From G963675935 sp963675935 (GTDB lineage: Bacteria; Planctomycetota; Planctomycetia; Pirellulales; Thermoguttaceae), in the NCBI GenBank assembly GCA_963675935.2, contig CAXXPV010000005.1, positions 160,297 through 224,296 of the forward strand: 64,000 bases of DNA, given 5' to 3'. Shown in pieces: positions 26,520 to 37,300 of this stretch. Numbering within the stretch: the first letter of the stretch is position 1; each line of letters begins with the position of its first letter. A program made the position numbers and the translations under genes. The notes beneath the pieces are model-generated. The model saw only the letters and a program-made list of their open reading frames with translations, did no database searches and was not told the DNA's origin.

Positions 26520-28119
26520 TGTTTTGGTTCAGCGTGAAATGGAAACGTCGATTGCTGAGTTAAGGATCGTTAAGACATGAAAGTTGTTTGGTAGTGCCTT
26601 GGATTTTGCGCATTGATGTTGTAAGCGAGGGAGGTGGACGGCAGCGTGGCTGCCGCCCATGCCTCGCTCACAACCCCTAGGTCGGCGCTCGGGTTGGTTC
26701 CCACCAGAGCCCTATCCTCCGCCCAGGCCGTTTACCATCGTAGCCGAGTTTCAGCCGTCAGGCAACCGTTCGTAAACGCGACGCCTCGCGTTGCTCCTTG
26801 CGACGCTCGCGAGCCTCGTTTAGCTTGCGGTCTCGCACCGCGAAAATCTCCGTCTCGCGGCCCGACAACTTGTCCGACGGCGCAATGTAGCCGATCGCGC
26901 TGTGCAAGCGAACGTGGTTGTAATGCTCCACATAGTTGCCGACGAGGCGAATCGCGTCCTCCAGCGAGATCGGCGTGCCGGGCCGAATACACTCGCCTTT
27001 GATGCTCCCGTGAAATCGCTCCAGCTTGCCGTTGCTCTGCGGATAGTACGGACTCGTCCGCACATGTGTCATCCCGCAGATGCGAATGAACTCCTTGAAA
27101 TCCTTCGCCACAAATTGCGACCCGTTGTCGCTGATGATCCGAGGCGTTTCGTTCGGGAACTTTTCTTTTGCACGCTGAAGAACAACCAATTCGTCTTGCT
27201 CGGTCATCGAACGGCGAATCTCCCAATGCACAATGTAACGGCTGTAGCCGTCGAGGATCGTCGTCAGGTAGTAAAACGTGCCATGGATGTTGATGTAGCT
27301 TATGTCGATATGCCAATGTTCATGCGGTTTTTTCGGCTGATGGAAGCCCGTGCCTTTCTTGGAGGGTTTGTTCGTTGAGCGGCCGATGCGGCCCGCCGAT
27401 TTCAATACGCGATACACCGTGCTGGGGCTTGCCGCCACCACGTCGCGGTCGAGCATCATGAACGCCAATCGTCGATAGCCTTCCAACGGAAACTCGAACG
27501 AAAACTTGATGATGGACTGCTTCTCCCAGTCTTCGAGCCACCAGTCGCGCGGCACCCAACCGTTGTGTTCGTTGCGTTTGCCATAGCGATCCTTCCAGTC
27601 GTGAAACTTGCTCGATGTAATGCCCAACCAAGCGACGAACTGCCGGGCGGGAATCTCTGTACGCTCGTTCCAACGCCGCACGTAATCGACGACTTCATCG
27701 CGGGTGTCATGGGGAACCCAACATCCGTTTAGAGTTCCCCAGCCTCTTTTTTTGCGCGGACGTTCTCCTCCATCAATTCGGAGATGACCTCGTTCTTTTG
27801 AACGAGCTTGGCCCGCAGCCGGGCAACCTCCTCCTCTTGAGCGGACAGTTTTTGGGCCTCGCGTTTGGCGACCGGATGAAAGGCGGCCGAGGCGTTATCG
27901 AACAGGATTTTCTGCCAGGCGTAGATTTGGTTGGGCTTGATGCCGTACTCGTCGCACAGATCCGACATCGGTACTTTATCGACCAAGTACCTCTTAAGGA
28001 TGGTAGCCTTCTGGTCTGTGGTGAAACATCGTCGTGGTGCAGTCATGGATTTCTCCTCGTTTGGGGTTTGATTCTAACCCATACGACCGAGATTTTCCAT
28101 TTCCAGCCGGTTCAAAACA
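26520..28119 (-). mobile_element. IS3-family element, copy B
   Basis: 1600 bp, inverted relative to copy A, with its own 4-bp duplication GGCT (26516-26519, 28120-28123). Separate duplications show two independent insertions rather than an inversion of the DNA between them. Confidence 0.92.
26758..28046 (-). CDS. IS3-family transposase OrfAB, copy B
   Basis: OrfA spans 28046-27729 and OrfB ends at 26758; the A7G frameshift site joins them as in copy A. The integrase core (WHIDISYINI, ISDNGSQF, GKLERFHGS) is intact. OrfB ends ASRLRTVA, which is probably the original C-terminus. Only scattered base differences from copy A, so the two insertions are recent. Confidence 0.9.
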
Positions 28120-29161
28120 GGCTGCGTATTCGGTGTTGCGCGCGCCGGTGAGGCCGACACGGAAAAGGCCGCTGCCCGCTGGATCACGCCGCAATCCGAG
28201 AAAGCCGTCAAGCAGGGCTTGAGACTACTGGCGAAACGCCAGAATGACGACGGCTCCTACGGCTCTGGCCCCGCGCGGGGCAACGTCGGCATCTGTGCGT
28301 TGGCGGGCATGGCCTTCATGTCTGCCGGAAGCACGCCAGGCCGAGGCGACTATGGCAAGAACGTCGATCGGTGTCTTGACTTTATTCTCGCCAATGCCCA
28401 GCCCAGCGGACTTATCAACGGTCCCGACACAGCCATGCACGGCACGATGTTCAAGCATGGCTTCGCCACTCTGTTCTTGGCTGAATGCTACGGCATGACG
28501 AAGAGGACGGAACTGCGTGAGACACTCACCAAAGCCGTCCGCCTGATCGTCAATACCCAGAACCGCGAGGAAGGCGGGTGGCGCTATCAGCCGCGCTCGG
28601 ACGATGGTGCGGACATGACCGTGACGACCTGTCAAGTGATCGCCCTGCGGGCCGCGAAAGATGCCGGCATTTATGTACCGTCAGCGACGATCGACGCTGC
28701 GACAGCCTACATCAAGCGAGGCCAGAACCCGGACGGCGGCTTCATGTACATGATCGTGGGCAACGACCTTGCCGAAGCCCCTCGCGCCAGCAAGTTTCCT
28801 CGTTCAGCCGCCGCTGTGACAGCCCTCTATGACGTCGGCATCCACGACGGGCCGGAACTTTCCAAGGGTCTTGATTACCTCCTGCGATTCGTTCCCGCCA
28901 AGAGAAAACGTAGCGACATGGGCCACTACTATTACGGCCAGTATTACGCCACGCAAGCGTTTTGGCAGGCAGGCGGTACACGATGGAAACATTGGTTCCC
29001 CGCAGTCCGCGATGATCTGATCGCTCGGCAACTGGAGGACGGCTCTTGGCCATCGACCGGTGAGAGCGAGGAGTGCGCCACGGCGATGGCCTGCATCGCA
29101 TTGCAGATGCCAGACAATTATCTGCCTATCCAACAACGATAAATAAAGAAAGAGGTGAAGC

Positions 29162-30226
29162 ATGAGTCGAAGGTTTTCAAGGACTTGGCAAGCAAAGCAG
29201 ACGGGATTCACGTTGGTGGAGCTTTTGGTGGTGATAACCATCATCGGCATATTGATTGCACTGCTGCTTCCGGCGGTACAGGCGGCACAAGAGGCAGCAA
29301 GAAGGATGCAATGTTCCAATAATCTGAAACAAATCGGCTTGGCGATGCACAATTACGCAAGTACGAATAACGAAATGGTGCCCGACGTTTGCCCAAACAA
29401 CAGCGCGGACTTCTCGCCGTTGGCCAAGATGCTGCCCTTCTACGAACAAGCAAACTTGAACAACCTGATTGATTTCAGCATGGCCAGTCTTAGCACATCG
29501 CTTGCATCTGACTCCAAGATCATTGCGGCCGCAAAGACCGTGGTGCCTTTCTTTCTGTGTCCAACCGATCCAGAAACGCCATTGCACACGATTTCGTCTA
29601 TCACCTATGCCGGCACGAACTATGCGATGAATGGTGGAAGTGGATGCATCAACCAATTCACCCACAAAACTGCCACTGATGGCACTGTCAGCGATATGCC
29701 CGGCCATATGCTGTATCCGAACGACGGCCTTTGCTGGGAAAACGCGAGAATACGATTAGCCGACATCAGAGATGGCACGAGCCAAACGCTGGCATTCACG
29801 GAGTCCATCCGAGGTCCGTGTGATACTCCAGCGGCAAGTTCTACACCAGATTTTCAGGTCTATCGCGTCACGACCTCCGCGTCGGACAGTGTCATACCGG
29901 AAGTAGAGGCAATGGAGGCCGGAGGAGTGAACTCGCTTCCGGGCAAGAACGGCTGGAACGGAAAACGACAGGCCAAATGGCTTCAGGGCCGCGATCCGAG
30001 CGGTTGCATTTTGAACGGCCGCTTTACTCCAAACAGCACGCAGTTTCCCGACGTGGTCCGAGGATCGTGCAAGTACACAGCGGCCCGAAGTTACCATCCA
30101 GGCGGCGTAAATGCTTGTTTCGTGGATGGTAGCGTGCATTTCATCAGCGATTCCATCGACCTTGCCAATTGGCGGGCCTTGTGGACTCGCGCTCTTGGGG
30201 AAGTCATTTCTGGCAGTGCGTACTAA
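29162..30226 (+). CDS. DUF1559 protein with pilin-like N-terminus
   Basis: A 354-residue member of the large planctomycete DUF1559 family. Residues 14-45 (GFTLVELLVVITIIGILIAL) form a type IV prepilin/pseudopilin signal and helix; the rest is exported. The family's closing signature is present: ARSYHPGGVNACFVDGSVHF then LWTRALGEVI. Several Cys pairs (FFLCPTDPE, GSGCINQ, GLCWENA) may form disulphides. The role of DUF1559 proteins is unknown; pilin-like assembly at the cell surface is assumed from the N-terminus. GAGGTG precedes the ATG by five bases, 19 bases after protein 3. Its place in this operon suggests a surface job alongside the toroid proteins. Confidence 0.88.
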   Translation: MSRRFSRTWQAKQTGFTLVELLVVITIIGILIALLLPAVQAAQEAARRMQCSNNLKQIGLAMHNYASTNNEMVPDVCPNNSADFSPLAKMLPFYEQANLNNLIDFSMASLSTSLASDSKIIAAAKTVVPFFLCPTDPETPLHTISSITYAGTNYAMNGGSGCINQFTHKTATDGTVSDMPGHMLYPNDGLCWENARIRLADIRDGTSQTLAFTESIRGPCDTPAASSTPDFQVYRVTTSASDSVIPEVEAMEAGGVNSLPGKNGWNGKRQAKWLQGRDPSGCILNGRFTPNSTQFPDVVRGSCKYTAARSYHPGGVNACFVDGSVHFISDSIDLANWRALWTRALGEVISGSAY

Positions 30227-30269
30227 GCAGCCAAAGGAGGAACTTGCCTGAAAAGCGAGAGGAATAGCG

Positions 30270-31499
30270 ATGCAGAGAGTCGGATGGGTCTGCCTGGGCC
30301 TTGTTCTTATGGCGATAAGCGGCTGCGGTAAAGTGGATGGCACGAGCGCCACACGCTGGAAAAACGCCTTTAAGAACAGGGCGCAGAAGTCTCCGGTTGT
30401 TGAGTTGGCCCGTGATGGACAAACGAGACTCGTTCGTCATGCAGGCGGCGAGGACCACGTTCCATTGAATCCGCAGAGAGTTGTGACTCTCAGCGCCACG
30501 GACGCAGTGATCTTTCTCGGTTTTGTTCCCGTAGCCGAGGCCGGCACGTGGAATCAAGGCATGCCTCATTATTTGGACCCATACACAAAAGATATTGGGC
30601 ACGTTCGCACGGCCTATAGCACGCGAATGGCGGCCGCCGAATCGGTAATGACATTTGAGCCGGATTTGATCCTCATGGATACGCTCGACGGCCCGACGCT
30701 GAACCAAATGCGGAAAATTGCCCCGACCGTGGTGGTCTCTACAACTGCGTGGATTTCCCTTAACAGTCAGGTTGAACAACACGTAGCGGATGTCGGCACG
30801 GCGTTGGGGATGCCCGATCGAGCGGAAGCGGCCTTGCGTTGGCTGCGATACAAGATGGAATTGGCCCGCCGCGATCTTCATGCCTTTTTTCTGCCGAGGC
30901 ATGGCGGCCGGATGCCGATCCTGACGGTTATTTGGCCGTTCACGCGGATCATACGAGTACATCTTCATCCCGTGCTTTACGAAGAGGGACTCGGTTTCAC
31001 TTGTCCCAAGGCGATTCGCTGGAGCGGCACGCACGCATCGCCTCGTAACAAGATCATGGACGCCGAACAACTTGCAGACATTCAGGCGGAGTACATCTGT
31101 TGCGTGTCCTCCAATTACGAAAGCCGCTTGCCGACGCAACCGTCCATTGTCGGCCAGAATCCACTTTGGGAACGATTGCCGGCCGTGCGTGAGGGTCGTA
31201 TTTTCAACGTGCCGATGTATCTAATGACGAGCGACAGCCCGATGGCCTATTCGATTTTTATCAACAATATTGTTCAGGGTCTTTTACCTACGGAACATCA
31301 GTCACGGGAACTAAAAGAGATGTTGAAGGCCAGGCCCGATGACGCTGATATTGCTGATGTGGCGCACTGGCCAAAAGATCGGGGAGTCTCTTCGATTAAG
31401 ATGACAGCCAAGTCTCATAACAAACAATCGGAAAGGAAGGCCAAGGAAGCTCGTTCCCCAAAGGTTTCCAAGGAAAAACGCAAGGGAGACCTTCCATGA
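30270..31499 (+). CDS. Periplasmic-binding lipoprotein of a siderophore/haem/corrinoid-type importer
   Basis: 409 residues. Lipoprotein signal MQRVGWVCLGLVLMAISGC with the acylated Cys at 19. The remainder is a class III (BtuF/FhuD/FepB-like) binding protein: LNPQRVVTLSATDAVIFLGF, AAAESVMTFEPDLILMDTLD, IAPTVVVSTTAW, LQTVGQ-equivalent QPSIVGQNPLWERLPAVREG and RIFNVPMYLMT. Compared with BtuF it has a Lys/Ser-rich tail of about 60 residues (SERKAKEARSPKVSKEKRKG) that may reach through the envelope or contact the permease. It delivers an iron chelate, haem or cobamide; the sequence alone does not say which. ATGA overlap with the permease gene. Confidence 0.85.
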   Translation: MQRVGWVCLGLVLMAISGCGKVDGTSATRWKNAFKNRAQKSPVVELARDGQTRLVRHAGGEDHVPLNPQRVVTLSATDAVIFLGFVPVAEAGTWNQGMPHYLDPYTKDIGHVRTAYSTRMAAAESVMTFEPDLILMDTLDGPTLNQMRKIAPTVVVSTTAWISLNSQVEQHVADVGTALGMPDRAEAALRWLRYKMELARRDLHAFFLPRHGGRMPILTVIWPFTRIIRVHLHPVLYEEGLGFTCPKAIRWSGTHASPRNKIMDAEQLADIQAEYICCVSSNYESRLPTQPSIVGQNPLWERLPAVREGRIFNVPMYLMTSDSPMAYSIFINNIVQGLLPTEHQSRELKEMLKARPDDADIADVAHWPKDRGVSSIKMTAKSHNKQSERKAKEARSPKVSKEKRKGDLP

Positions 31500-32512
31500 A
31501 GCCTTCCGGTCAGCCGTTGTTGCCTTGGCCCATCGTCACCGCACTAGCCCTGGTGGGAATTGTCGCCGTTGTCGCGGCGTCGACCTGCATGGGCCCCCAT
31601 GACGTCGCCTATGAACAAGCATGGCGTTCTCTATCGGCCTACGAGTCGTCCAGCATTGACCATATCATTATCGTGCAGATGCGGCTGCCTCGCGTCGTTA
31701 TCGGCATGTTGATCGGTGCGAGCCTTGCTGTCGCCGGAGTCATCATGCAGTCGATGACCCAAAATCCGCTGGCAAGCCCTTCGCTGATGGGGCTTAGCTC
31801 CGGCGGCTCTTTACTGCTGGCCGTCGGCGTAGCAACGATTCCCGATCTTACGCTCTTCGGCGCAATCGGGTTCAGCTTCGCCGGTTCGGGCGTCGGGGCA
31901 GGAATGGTCTATCTATTGACGATGTTGTCGCCTCGCAACAAAGCGCCGATTCACATGGCACTGGCCGGCATCATCGTCTCGATCTTGCTTGGCGCGGTCA
32001 CACAAGCCGTCGTTCTGCAAATGCAGCTTCGGAACGCCTTGTTATTTTTTGCCGTCGGCGGTTTGAGCAACACGATATGGAGCCAAGTGGCGATTGTCAC
32101 ACCGTTCGTGGCTGTTGCCATGATCGCGGCGATGGCGTTGGCGCCGCAGTGGACGGTTCTTTCACTGGGAAACGATTCTGCCATCGGACTGGGCATCAAT
32201 ATCCGCTGGATTTTTTTGGCGGGCAGCATCATTGTTCTGCTGTTGGCCGGTGCAGCCACCGTGGTGGCCGGTCCGGTAGCATTGGTGGGGCTGATCGTGC
32301 CACATATCTGTCGCTTCTTGGTGGGGAACGATTGCCGTAAGGTCATCCCCCTGGCGATGATTTTGGGAGCGATGATGGTCGTCTCGGCCGACGCGATCTG
32401 CCGCACGTACACCGGCGGACGGCTGCCCCTGGGAGCCATCACGGGCATGATTGGCGGCGTGGCGATCATTATCCTCGGTCGAGGCCAAAAAAGCCTGGGA
32501 GGAACGCCATGA
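31496..32512 (+). CDS. FecCD/BtuC-type permease subunit 1
   Basis: 338 residues, about ten hydrophobic helices. Family motifs: IIVQMRLPRVVIGMLIGASL, AVAGVIMQSMTQNPLASPSL, MGLSSGGSLL, GLGINIRWIFLAGSIIVLLL, VVAGPVALVGLIVPHICRFL and VSADAICRTYTGGRLPLGAI. GLIVPHICR is the loop that meets the ATPase. Start and stop overlap both neighbours by four bases, so synthesis is tightly coupled. Pairs with the next gene as a heterodimeric channel, as in FecC/FecD, rather than the homodimer of BtuC. Confidence 0.92.
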   Translation: MKPSGQPLLPWPIVTALALVGIVAVVAASTCMGPHDVAYEQAWRSLSAYESSSIDHIIIVQMRLPRVVIGMLIGASLAVAGVIMQSMTQNPLASPSLMGLSSGGSLLLAVGVATIPDLTLFGAIGFSFAGSGVGAGMVYLLTMLSPRNKAPIHMALAGIIVSILLGAVTQAVVLQMQLRNALLFFAVGGLSNTIWSQVAIVTPFVAVAMIAAMALAPQWTVLSLGNDSAIGLGINIRWIFLAGSIIVLLLAGAATVVAGPVALVGLIVPHICRFLVGNDCRKVIPLAMILGAMMVVSADAICRTYTGGRLPLGAITGMIGGVAIIILGRGQKSLGGTP

Positions 32513-33510
32513 CGATTGCCTATGCCACTCGAACTAAATACACGCTGGTCGTTCTCGCGGTGATACTGACTGTTGCTTCGCTTTTGTCGGTTCAATTGGG
32601 CGAGCGATGCGTATCGCCGGCGGAAACGGCAAGATTTATTCTTGGCCGCGCGTCGCCGAAAATCCAACTTCTCATCATGGAATTTCGTTTGCCACGGCTT
32701 ATCTTGGGAATTTTGGTCGGCATGGGGCTGAGTGTTTCCGGTGCGATCATGCAAGCCTTAAGCCGCAACGACTTAGCTACGCCGGGCTTGATGGGCGTGT
32801 CGGCCGCCGGACGGCTGGGCGTTCTCTTCGCCGTCGTTCTCACGCCTGGCCTGATCTCGCCTTGGCTCTTGCCGATTGCAAGTTTTGTTGTGGCGATGGG
32901 TGTCACGCTGCTTGTGCTCACCCTCTCGCTGAATCGCGGGCAACTCGATCCGATGCGAATGCTCTTGATCGGCATGGCAATGAGCATTTCCTTGGCGGCA
33001 TTGGGCGATGTGATCGACTCGTTCCTATCAAATCAACAATTAGATTTCATGACGGCTTGGCTCAGTGGCACGCTCTCACGCGCCACTTGGTCGTATATCC
33101 TGGTATTGTCCGGATACACGGTCGTTTTGATTCCACTTGCATGGCTTTATGCCGATCGCCTGAATGTTCTTGCCATCGGCGACGAAGGAGCAACCGGACT
33201 CGGATTGTTGGTCAATCGCAATCGGCTGGGCTGGACGTTTATTTCCGTGATGCTGACGGCCGTATGTGCGGCTTTCGGTTTGACGCTTACGTTTCTCGCC
33301 CTTTTGGGACCGCACATCGCAAAATATCTCGTTGGCCGCGACTATCGACTGGTTATTCCCGCCGCCGCATTGGCTGGCGCTATTCTCGTCGTCGTTTCCG
33401 ACACGATATGCCGTGTCTGTTTCACCGCTAGCGAAATGCCGGTCGGCGTCGTCGTTTCGGTCTTGGGCGGCTGCTACTTCTTAATGCTGCTAATGAAGGG
33501 GGAAAAATGA
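32509..33510 (+). CDS. FecCD/BtuC-type permease subunit 2
   Basis: 333 residues with about ten membrane helices. Motifs: IMEFRLPRLILGILVGMGLS, VSGAIMQALSRNDLATPGLM, GVSAAGRLGVLFAV, LAIGDEGATGLGLLVNRNRL, FLALLGPHIAKYLVGRDYRL and VSDTICRVCFTASEMPVGVV. The GVSAAGRLG region replaces the commoner GVxxGA, a hint of different substrate or coupling properties. Overlaps the ATPase start by four bases. Confidence 0.92.
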   Translation: MTIAYATRTKYTLVVLAVILTVASLLSVQLGERCVSPAETARFILGRASPKIQLLIMEFRLPRLILGILVGMGLSVSGAIMQALSRNDLATPGLMGVSAAGRLGVLFAVVLTPGLISPWLLPIASFVVAMGVTLLVLTLSLNRGQLDPMRMLLIGMAMSISLAALGDVIDSFLSNQQLDFMTAWLSGTLSRATWSYILVLSGYTVVLIPLAWLYADRLNVLAIGDEGATGLGLLVNRNRLGWTFISVMLTAVCAAFGLTLTFLALLGPHIAKYLVGRDYRLVIPAAALAGAILVVVSDTICRVCFTASEMPVGVVVSVLGGCYFLMLLMKGEK

Positions 33511-34367
33511 ATCACAATGGCGGTGCAAACCACTCATTGGAAGCCAAGTCACTTTCGCTAGGTTACGGCGATCGGGTCATTGTCGAGGATTTGACACTGG
33601 AGACTCCTCACAAGAAGATCACGGCAATCGTGGGAGCGAACGGATCGGGCAAAAGCACCATTCTGAGGGGACTTGCCCGCGTGTTGAAGGCTCGGGTTGG
33701 GATGGTGATGCTCGATGGCCGTGATATTCGCCATCACGCCTCGCGAGCCGTGGCACGCATCATCGCCCTGCTGCCGCAGGCTCCACAGGTGCCGGCCGGC
33801 ATGACTGTGCGCACGCTGGTCTCGCTCGGACGGTTTCCGCATAGCAGCCGCTGGGGAGGTTTATCAGCCGATGACCGCAAGGTGATTCAGGAGGCGATGG
33901 AGCGATTGGGGATCGACGGCTTTGCCGACCGGCCCTTGCACACGCTTTCCGGCGGACAAATCCAAATGGTGTGGATCGCAATGGCCCTGGCGCAGCAGAC
34001 CGATTATCTCTTGTTGGATGAACCGACGACATATCTCGACGTGGCACATCAAATCGAACTGTTGGAGCGTCTTGCCTGGCTGAACCGCGACTTTGGCAAG
34101 ACGATCATCATGGTGTTGCACGATCTGAACATGGCTGCCCGCTACGCCGAACACATCGTCGTCGTTAGCGGCGGCAAGGTACTGCATCAAGGACATCCTT
34201 GGGACATCATGCAGCCGCACATTCTTTCGTCCGCCTTCGGCATCGAGGCCGCGATACTCCGCGATCCTAAACATGGCTCGCCCATTTGCGTGCCCTATTG
34301 TTCGCAAAACGGGAATGGCAAAGGTAGCCATAAAGAAATGAACCATCAACAAGCGTTTTTTTCATAA
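33507..34367 (+). CDS. ABC importer ATPase (FecE/BtuD type)
   Basis: 286 residues. Walker A VGANGSGKSTILRGLARV, Q-loop LLPQAPQVP, signature HTLSGGQIQMVWIAMALAQ, Walker B YLLLDEPTTYLDVAHQIELL, switch His in MVLHDLNMAARYAEHIVVVS. The signature continues QMVWIA rather than the usual QRxWIA. It powers the importer made by the three preceding genes. Thirteen bases separate its stop from the nitrogenase-like fusion, which has its own AAAGGA site. Confidence 0.93.
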   Translation: MNHNGGANHSLEAKSLSLGYGDRVIVEDLTLETPHKKITAIVGANGSGKSTILRGLARVLKARVGMVMLDGRDIRHHASRAVARIIALLPQAPQVPAGMTVRTLVSLGRFPHSSRWGGLSADDRKVIQEAMERLGIDGFADRPLHTLSGGQIQMVWIAMALAQQTDYLLLDEPTTYLDVAHQIELLERLAWLNRDFGKTIIMVLHDLNMAARYAEHIVVVSGGKVLHQGHPWDIMQPHILSSAFGIEAAILRDPKHGSPICVPYCSQNGNGKGSHKEMNHQQAFFS

Positions 34368-34380
34368 AGGATGAGTCTGC

Positions 34381-37300
34381 ATGAACGCAAACGGTGATAA
34401 ACAGAACCTTCGCTTGGCCATCTACGGCAAGGGCGGCATCGGCAAGAGTACGATTGCGGCCAATCTTTCGGCGGCATTTGCCGCAATGGGGAAATCGGTA
34501 CTCCAGATCGGCTGCGACCCAAAACACGATTCGACCCGACTACTGTTAGGCGGCCGGACGATCGAGACGGTGCTGGAACATCTTGAGAATCCGATGAATC
34601 AGGCCGATATGATGCGGTTCCGTAGGAATCTCATGTCGCCTGATAAGACGGTGGCCGAAGTGGTCGCCGCCGGGCGTGGATTGCCCGAGGGATTGGAACG
34701 GCAAAACGTGCTTCATGAGGGCTTTGGTGGCGTGCTGTGCATTGAGGCCGGAGGGCCACGGCCCGGCGTCGGCTGTGCGGGCCGAGGAATAATCACTACC
34801 TTCGAGTTGCTCCAGAAGTTACACGTCAACCCGGCCGACTTCGACGTGGTGCTCTACGATGTATTGGGCGACGTAGTTTGCGGCGGGTTCGGCGTGCCGA
34901 TGCGGCGAGAACACGCCAACGCAATCCTGTTGGTCACAAGCGAGGAGTACATGCCGATCTTCGCCGCCAACAACATCCTGCGCGGCGTAAAAACCTACGA
35001 TCGCCAAGAGCGGCGGTTGACGGGCCTGTTCTTGAATCGCCGCGACAACAAGTCGCCGCGATCCCTGGTTGACCGATTCGCGGACGTTGCCGAACTGCCG
35101 GTCGTTGCCGAATTGCCGCGAAGCGCCGTCATCCAACAGGCAGATCACTCGGGACAGACCTTGGCGGAAGCCTTCTCGGAAACCGATGAGGCCGCCGTAT
35201 TTCGCCACTTGGCCGAAGCGTTGCTCGACAAGTCTTCGCCTCGATATTGCGCCAAGCCAGTAACCGATGAGGAGCTGGAGTTCATTGTGTTAGGACGGCA
35301 AATCAAGGCCGAAAAGCCGTCCACGGCTTCGCAAGACCCTCCTCCGACGCGGAATCGTGCCACTAAGGGCGAACCACGTCGGCTTGCCATCTACGGCAAG
35401 GGTGGCATCGGCAAAAGCACGATCGCAGCCAACATATCCGCCACGCTGGCTTCTTGCGGAATGCGCGTATTGCAGATCGGTTGCGATCCGAAACACGACT
35501 CGACTCGCCTGCTCTTGGGCGGACGTAGCGTGAAAACGGTGCTGGAATATCTGCGCGACGTTGCCGAAGCGGATCGTCGGCTCGACGAAGTGGTTCACGA
35601 GGGCATTTTGGGTGTCGATTGCGTCGAGGTCGGCGGCCCCGAACCGGGCATCGGCTGCGCCGGGCGCGGAATTCTCAGCGCCTTCACGCTATTGGAAATA
35701 CTTGGCCTCCGCGAGTACGATTACGACGTGATTGTTTACGACGTACTGGGCGACGTGGTATGCGGCGGATTCGCCATTCCATTGCGAAAGGGATACGCCC
35801 AGTCTGTTGTACTTGTCACGAGCGAGGAGTACATGCCGCTCTATGCGGCCAACAACATCTTGCGAGGCATCAACGGCGTGGCGGGCATTGCGCCGCGAGT
35901 CTTGGGCATCTTCCACAACGTCCGCGACAACGACGCCGATCTTTCAGCCACCGAGCGATTTGCACAGGCCGTCGGACTGCCGATCATCTCTCGGCTCGAA
36001 CGAAGCACACTGGTTCAAGACGCCGAACAACTTTCCCGTCCCTTGGTGCGTTATGCGCCGCAGTCGGAAGAGTCTGACGTGTTCGACCGCTTGGTCGAAC
36101 AATTATTTGATGATTCGCCCCATTATCCCGCAATGCCGTTGGACGACGCGCAACTCGACCAGATCATTCTGGGGCGTGCAGCAGGCAAATTATCGGCCGG
36201 CGAGGCAACGCCGTCCGGCAAGTCCAATGGCGACGGCAATGGAAATGGCATTCTCAATGAGCCGTCTTCGTTCACGCAAGCGCCGGTGGACCTCCACTTC
36301 TGTAATTTTGAGCAAACGCCGCAAGAGCCGTATTTCTACCGCAAGAAGCCGATTCGTCAGCCGATCTGGGGCTGCGCATTCCAGTCGGCCGTGCGAACGG
36401 CTCTCCGGCTGCGCGACGCCGTGGTCATCGCTCACGCGCCGCGCAGTTGTGTCCACATGTGTCGATCGGGCATCTGCACCGGCGCGAGCAAGGACTTGAA
36501 ACGACGAGGGAAATACAGGATCGACCCGCTGGAGCCAAACCTGGTCTCGACCGACATGACTGTCCCGCACATGATCTACGGCGGCACGGAACTTCTGACG
36601 CAGACACTCAAGGACGTGCTGCTGGACAAGCCGCCGGTGGTGTTTTTGACCACGGCCTGCCCACCGGCCATCATCGGCGACGACATCGTGGACGCCATCC
36701 GTCAGGCGCAGCCCATTAGCCCCGAAACGCGGATCATCCCGCTACGCACAGACGGCAACATGACCGGCGGCGGTGCGAATGGGCACCTGAGCGCCCTGTT
36801 TGACGGGCTGCTCTCCGTCATTGAGGCCGCGCCCGACGGGCCGGTGTTGACGCGATGCGTTAATCTGTTGGGCGACTGGACGCACGAGCAATCCCGCACA
36901 ATTCGTGGCATCTTGAACGATGTGGGCGTTCCCGTGAACACGTCGTTCTCGGTGAACGACCGCAACCCGCGAGTGGAAGACCTTCGACGGTTGAATCGTG
37001 CCCCGCTGACATTGATCGGCGCAATGAACTTCGGCATGACGGTCGTGGCCAAGCATCTCCGCGAACGGTTCAATACGCAATTGGGCCAGTACCCGTTTCC
37101 TCGCGGCTTTCAGGAAACGGCCATCTGGCTCCGCGACATCGGCGAGTTTTTCGGGATTCAAGATCGTGTCGAACGGTACTTGGCCGTGCATGAGGCAGAA
37201 TACAAAGCGATGCTCTCGGAATGCCGGAAGGTTTTGGCTGGCAAACGGGTTGTCATTTTCGGGGGCCAGCCGGTCGATTGGATTATCGACGTGATGCTCG

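Larger units (their letters stand above)
26453..29142 (+). pseudogene. Exported prenyltransferase/squalene-cyclase-fold protein 3, split by IS3 copy B
   Basis: Joining 26453-26519 to 28124-29142 (dropping the IS and one GGCT) restores a 361-residue protein beginning MMSLRQTRIPNIACSILTLS, with a Sec signal ending near ARAGEA. The body is the commoner planctomycete version of the fold: QNDDGSYGSGPARGNVGICA, MAFMSAGSTPGRGDYGKNVD, NREEGGWRYQPRSDDGADMT, QNPDGGFMYM, GHYYYGQYYATQAFWQAGGT and the final DGSWPS. It is more distant from proteins 1 and 2 than they are from each other. The insertion removes its signal peptide from the rest; it may also reduce transcription of all downstream operon genes. 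Confidence 0.82.

Noticed and set aside
20587..28119. Composite transposon carrying the acetyltransferase as cargo
   Set aside because: Each IS3 copy has its own distinct target duplication; a composite transposon would show one duplication outside both copies.
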